From the NCBI GenBank assembly GCA_030607835.1, contig JAUWJE010000163.1, positions 1 through 5,068 of the forward strand: 5,068 bases of DNA, in the 5' to 3' direction. Shown in pieces: positions 4,302 through 5,068 of the stretch (within the stretch, counting starts at the first letter, position 1; every line of letters starts with the position of its first letter). The DNA comes from Candidatus Fermentibacterota bacterium (GTDB taxonomy: Bacteria; Fermentibacterota; Fermentibacteria; Fermentibacterales; JCC-6). The position numbers and the translations under genes are program-made. A model generated the notes under the pieces. It had not been told where the DNA came from, ran no database searches, and was given only the letters and a program-made list of their open reading frames with translations.

Positions 4302-5068
4302 CTAGTCACCCCTTCCATAAATCACTTTCTCTGTCACAGAGTAATGTCCTGATGTTATCCTGATAAAGTAAATGCCATCCTGAAGAGGTTTTCCAAGATG
4401 ATCGATACCGTTCCATACAAGTGTGTGATCACCCGCAATCATACTTTTATCTGTAAGAACGTTCAGCCTCTGACCGATGAGGTTGTAAACACTTATCTCC
4501 ACATGTTCTGGCTCCATCAGGCTGTATGCGATCGTAGTCTGAACGCTGAATGGATTGGGGTACGTACGTAATGCTTCAAGAATTCCTGTCGACTGCGAGG
4601 ATTCCTGCTCGATGCCCGATGGATATCCTATCAGCATCAAGAATGGACATATGTCGCTATATCCATAAATTAACCCAGCTACAGCGTATTCCCCATCACC
4701 AGTTCCCACCATTGAGTTAGCAACTTCCCATTTTCCGAGATCGTAGATCCATTCACCATCGTAACAGCCAATCGAGTCAGATACGATCAGATAAATATCC
4801 CCCAAATGACAACCGATTATTGCATAGCCATTTTCAGTTACGATAAAATCGTTGCCTTCGTCGTAATCATAACTGCTTCCATAATGCTCACTCCATAACT
4901 CGGTACCGTTGCAGTCAAAACAACAGACATGAATATTGGGCCAGCCGGGAAACGTGTTTGCCTCGCCTACTGCTTGGTCATTGGTCAGCACAAGATAGTC
5001 ACTCTCATCATTTTGATAGATAGCTCTGGCAGCATCTGAAGATCCACCCCAAGTGACGTCCAATTCGA
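4302..5068 (-). CDS. Secreted repeat protein with FlgD-Ig/T9SS-type C-terminal domain, 5' end outside window
   Basis: The visible ~255 residues are the C-terminal end of an exported protein; the frame is open to the window edge, so the true start and any signal peptide are not seen. Counting from position 5063, three divergent propeller-like repeats are visible: WGGSSDAARAI...DYLVLTND (5-29), YGSSYDYDEGNDFIVTENGY (61-80), and YDLGKWEVANS...GEYAVAGLI (107-132). This is the familiar pattern of a GGS start followed by D/N-G-Y-hydrophobic-G. A linker (about 146-166) leads to an Ig-like domain (167-249): TYPNPF, VEISVYNLIGQRL, GDHTLVWNG and GIYFIRI. Such domains occur at the C terminus of surface or secreted proteins, in some lineages as a type IX secretion signal; whether that applies here is unknown. 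Six cysteines lie in the repeats. Binding target or activity cannot be inferred. Confidence 0.8.
   Translation of the reverse strand, partial: ELDVTWGGSSDAARAIYQNDESDYLVLTNDQAVGEANTFPGWPNIHVCCFDCNGTELWSEHYGSSYDYDEGNDFIVTENGYAIIGCHLGDIYLIVSDSIGCYDGEWIYDLGKWEVANSMVGTGDGEYAVAGLIYGYSDICPFLMLIGYPSGIEQESSQSTGILEALRTYPNPFSVQTTIAYSLMEPEHVEISVYNLIGQRLNVLTDKSMIAGDHTLVWNGIDHLGKPLQDGIYFIRITSGHYSVTEKVIYGRGD

Noticed and set aside
1..5068. CRISPR array, tRNA or rRNA, riboswitch, retron or toxin-antitoxin system
   Set aside because: No regularly spaced repeats, conserved RNA motifs, reverse transcriptase or paired small toxin/antitoxin genes were found on either strand.

Overview
The window reads as a piece of bacterial chromosome with one insertion sequence and four other coding regions. 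The best lineage clue is the minus-strand gene at the right edge. It encodes a secreted repeat protein ending in a FlgD-Ig/T9SS-type C-terminal domain (a YPNPF...GIYFIRI signature). That architecture is abundant in Bacteroidota/FCB-group bacteria and in uncultured candidate phyla such as Cloacimonadota, WOR-3-like lineages and Fermentibacteria. The lineage is inferred from one domain type and is not proven.

Layout, left to right. Positions 1-79 are a short flank with no supportable gene. Positions 80-1386 are a complete IS3-family insertion sequence: 37-bp imperfect terminal inverted repeats, an internal promoter, orfA and orfB in a -1 overlap, an A7 slippery site with downstream hairpins, and an intact DD(35)E transposase. 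The right end lies inside an endonuclease/exonuclease/phosphatase (EEP, DNase I-like) gene, of which only the C-terminal ~198 codons remain (about 1387-1984). The left flank does not carry the missing N-terminal half, and no clean target duplication is seen, so the locus was probably rearranged by the IS. After a 249-bp AT-rich gap come a family 2 glycosyltransferase (2234-3022) and, 98 bp later on the same strand, a polytopic membrane protein with NapH/CcoG-like cysteine motifs and two [4Fe-4S] ferredoxin motifs (3121-4053). A 248-bp convergent intergenic region holds only doubtful small ORFs. The minus-strand secreted protein (4302 to beyond 5068) closes the window.

Functionally, the IS is a self-contained transposition unit. 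The EEP remnant is probably a pseudogene, but its frame stays open into the IS, where a GTG overlaps the orfB stop behind a Shine-Dalgarno-like sequence, so a chimeric protein could be made. The glycosyltransferase and the Fe-S membrane protein could share a transcript but have no obvious common pathway. I found no RNA gene, CRISPR array, toxin-antitoxin pair or defence system, and nothing that amounts to a convincing undescribed system. The most unusual points are the IS/EEP chimera, the nested hairpins at the frameshift site, and the IS junction without a target duplication.
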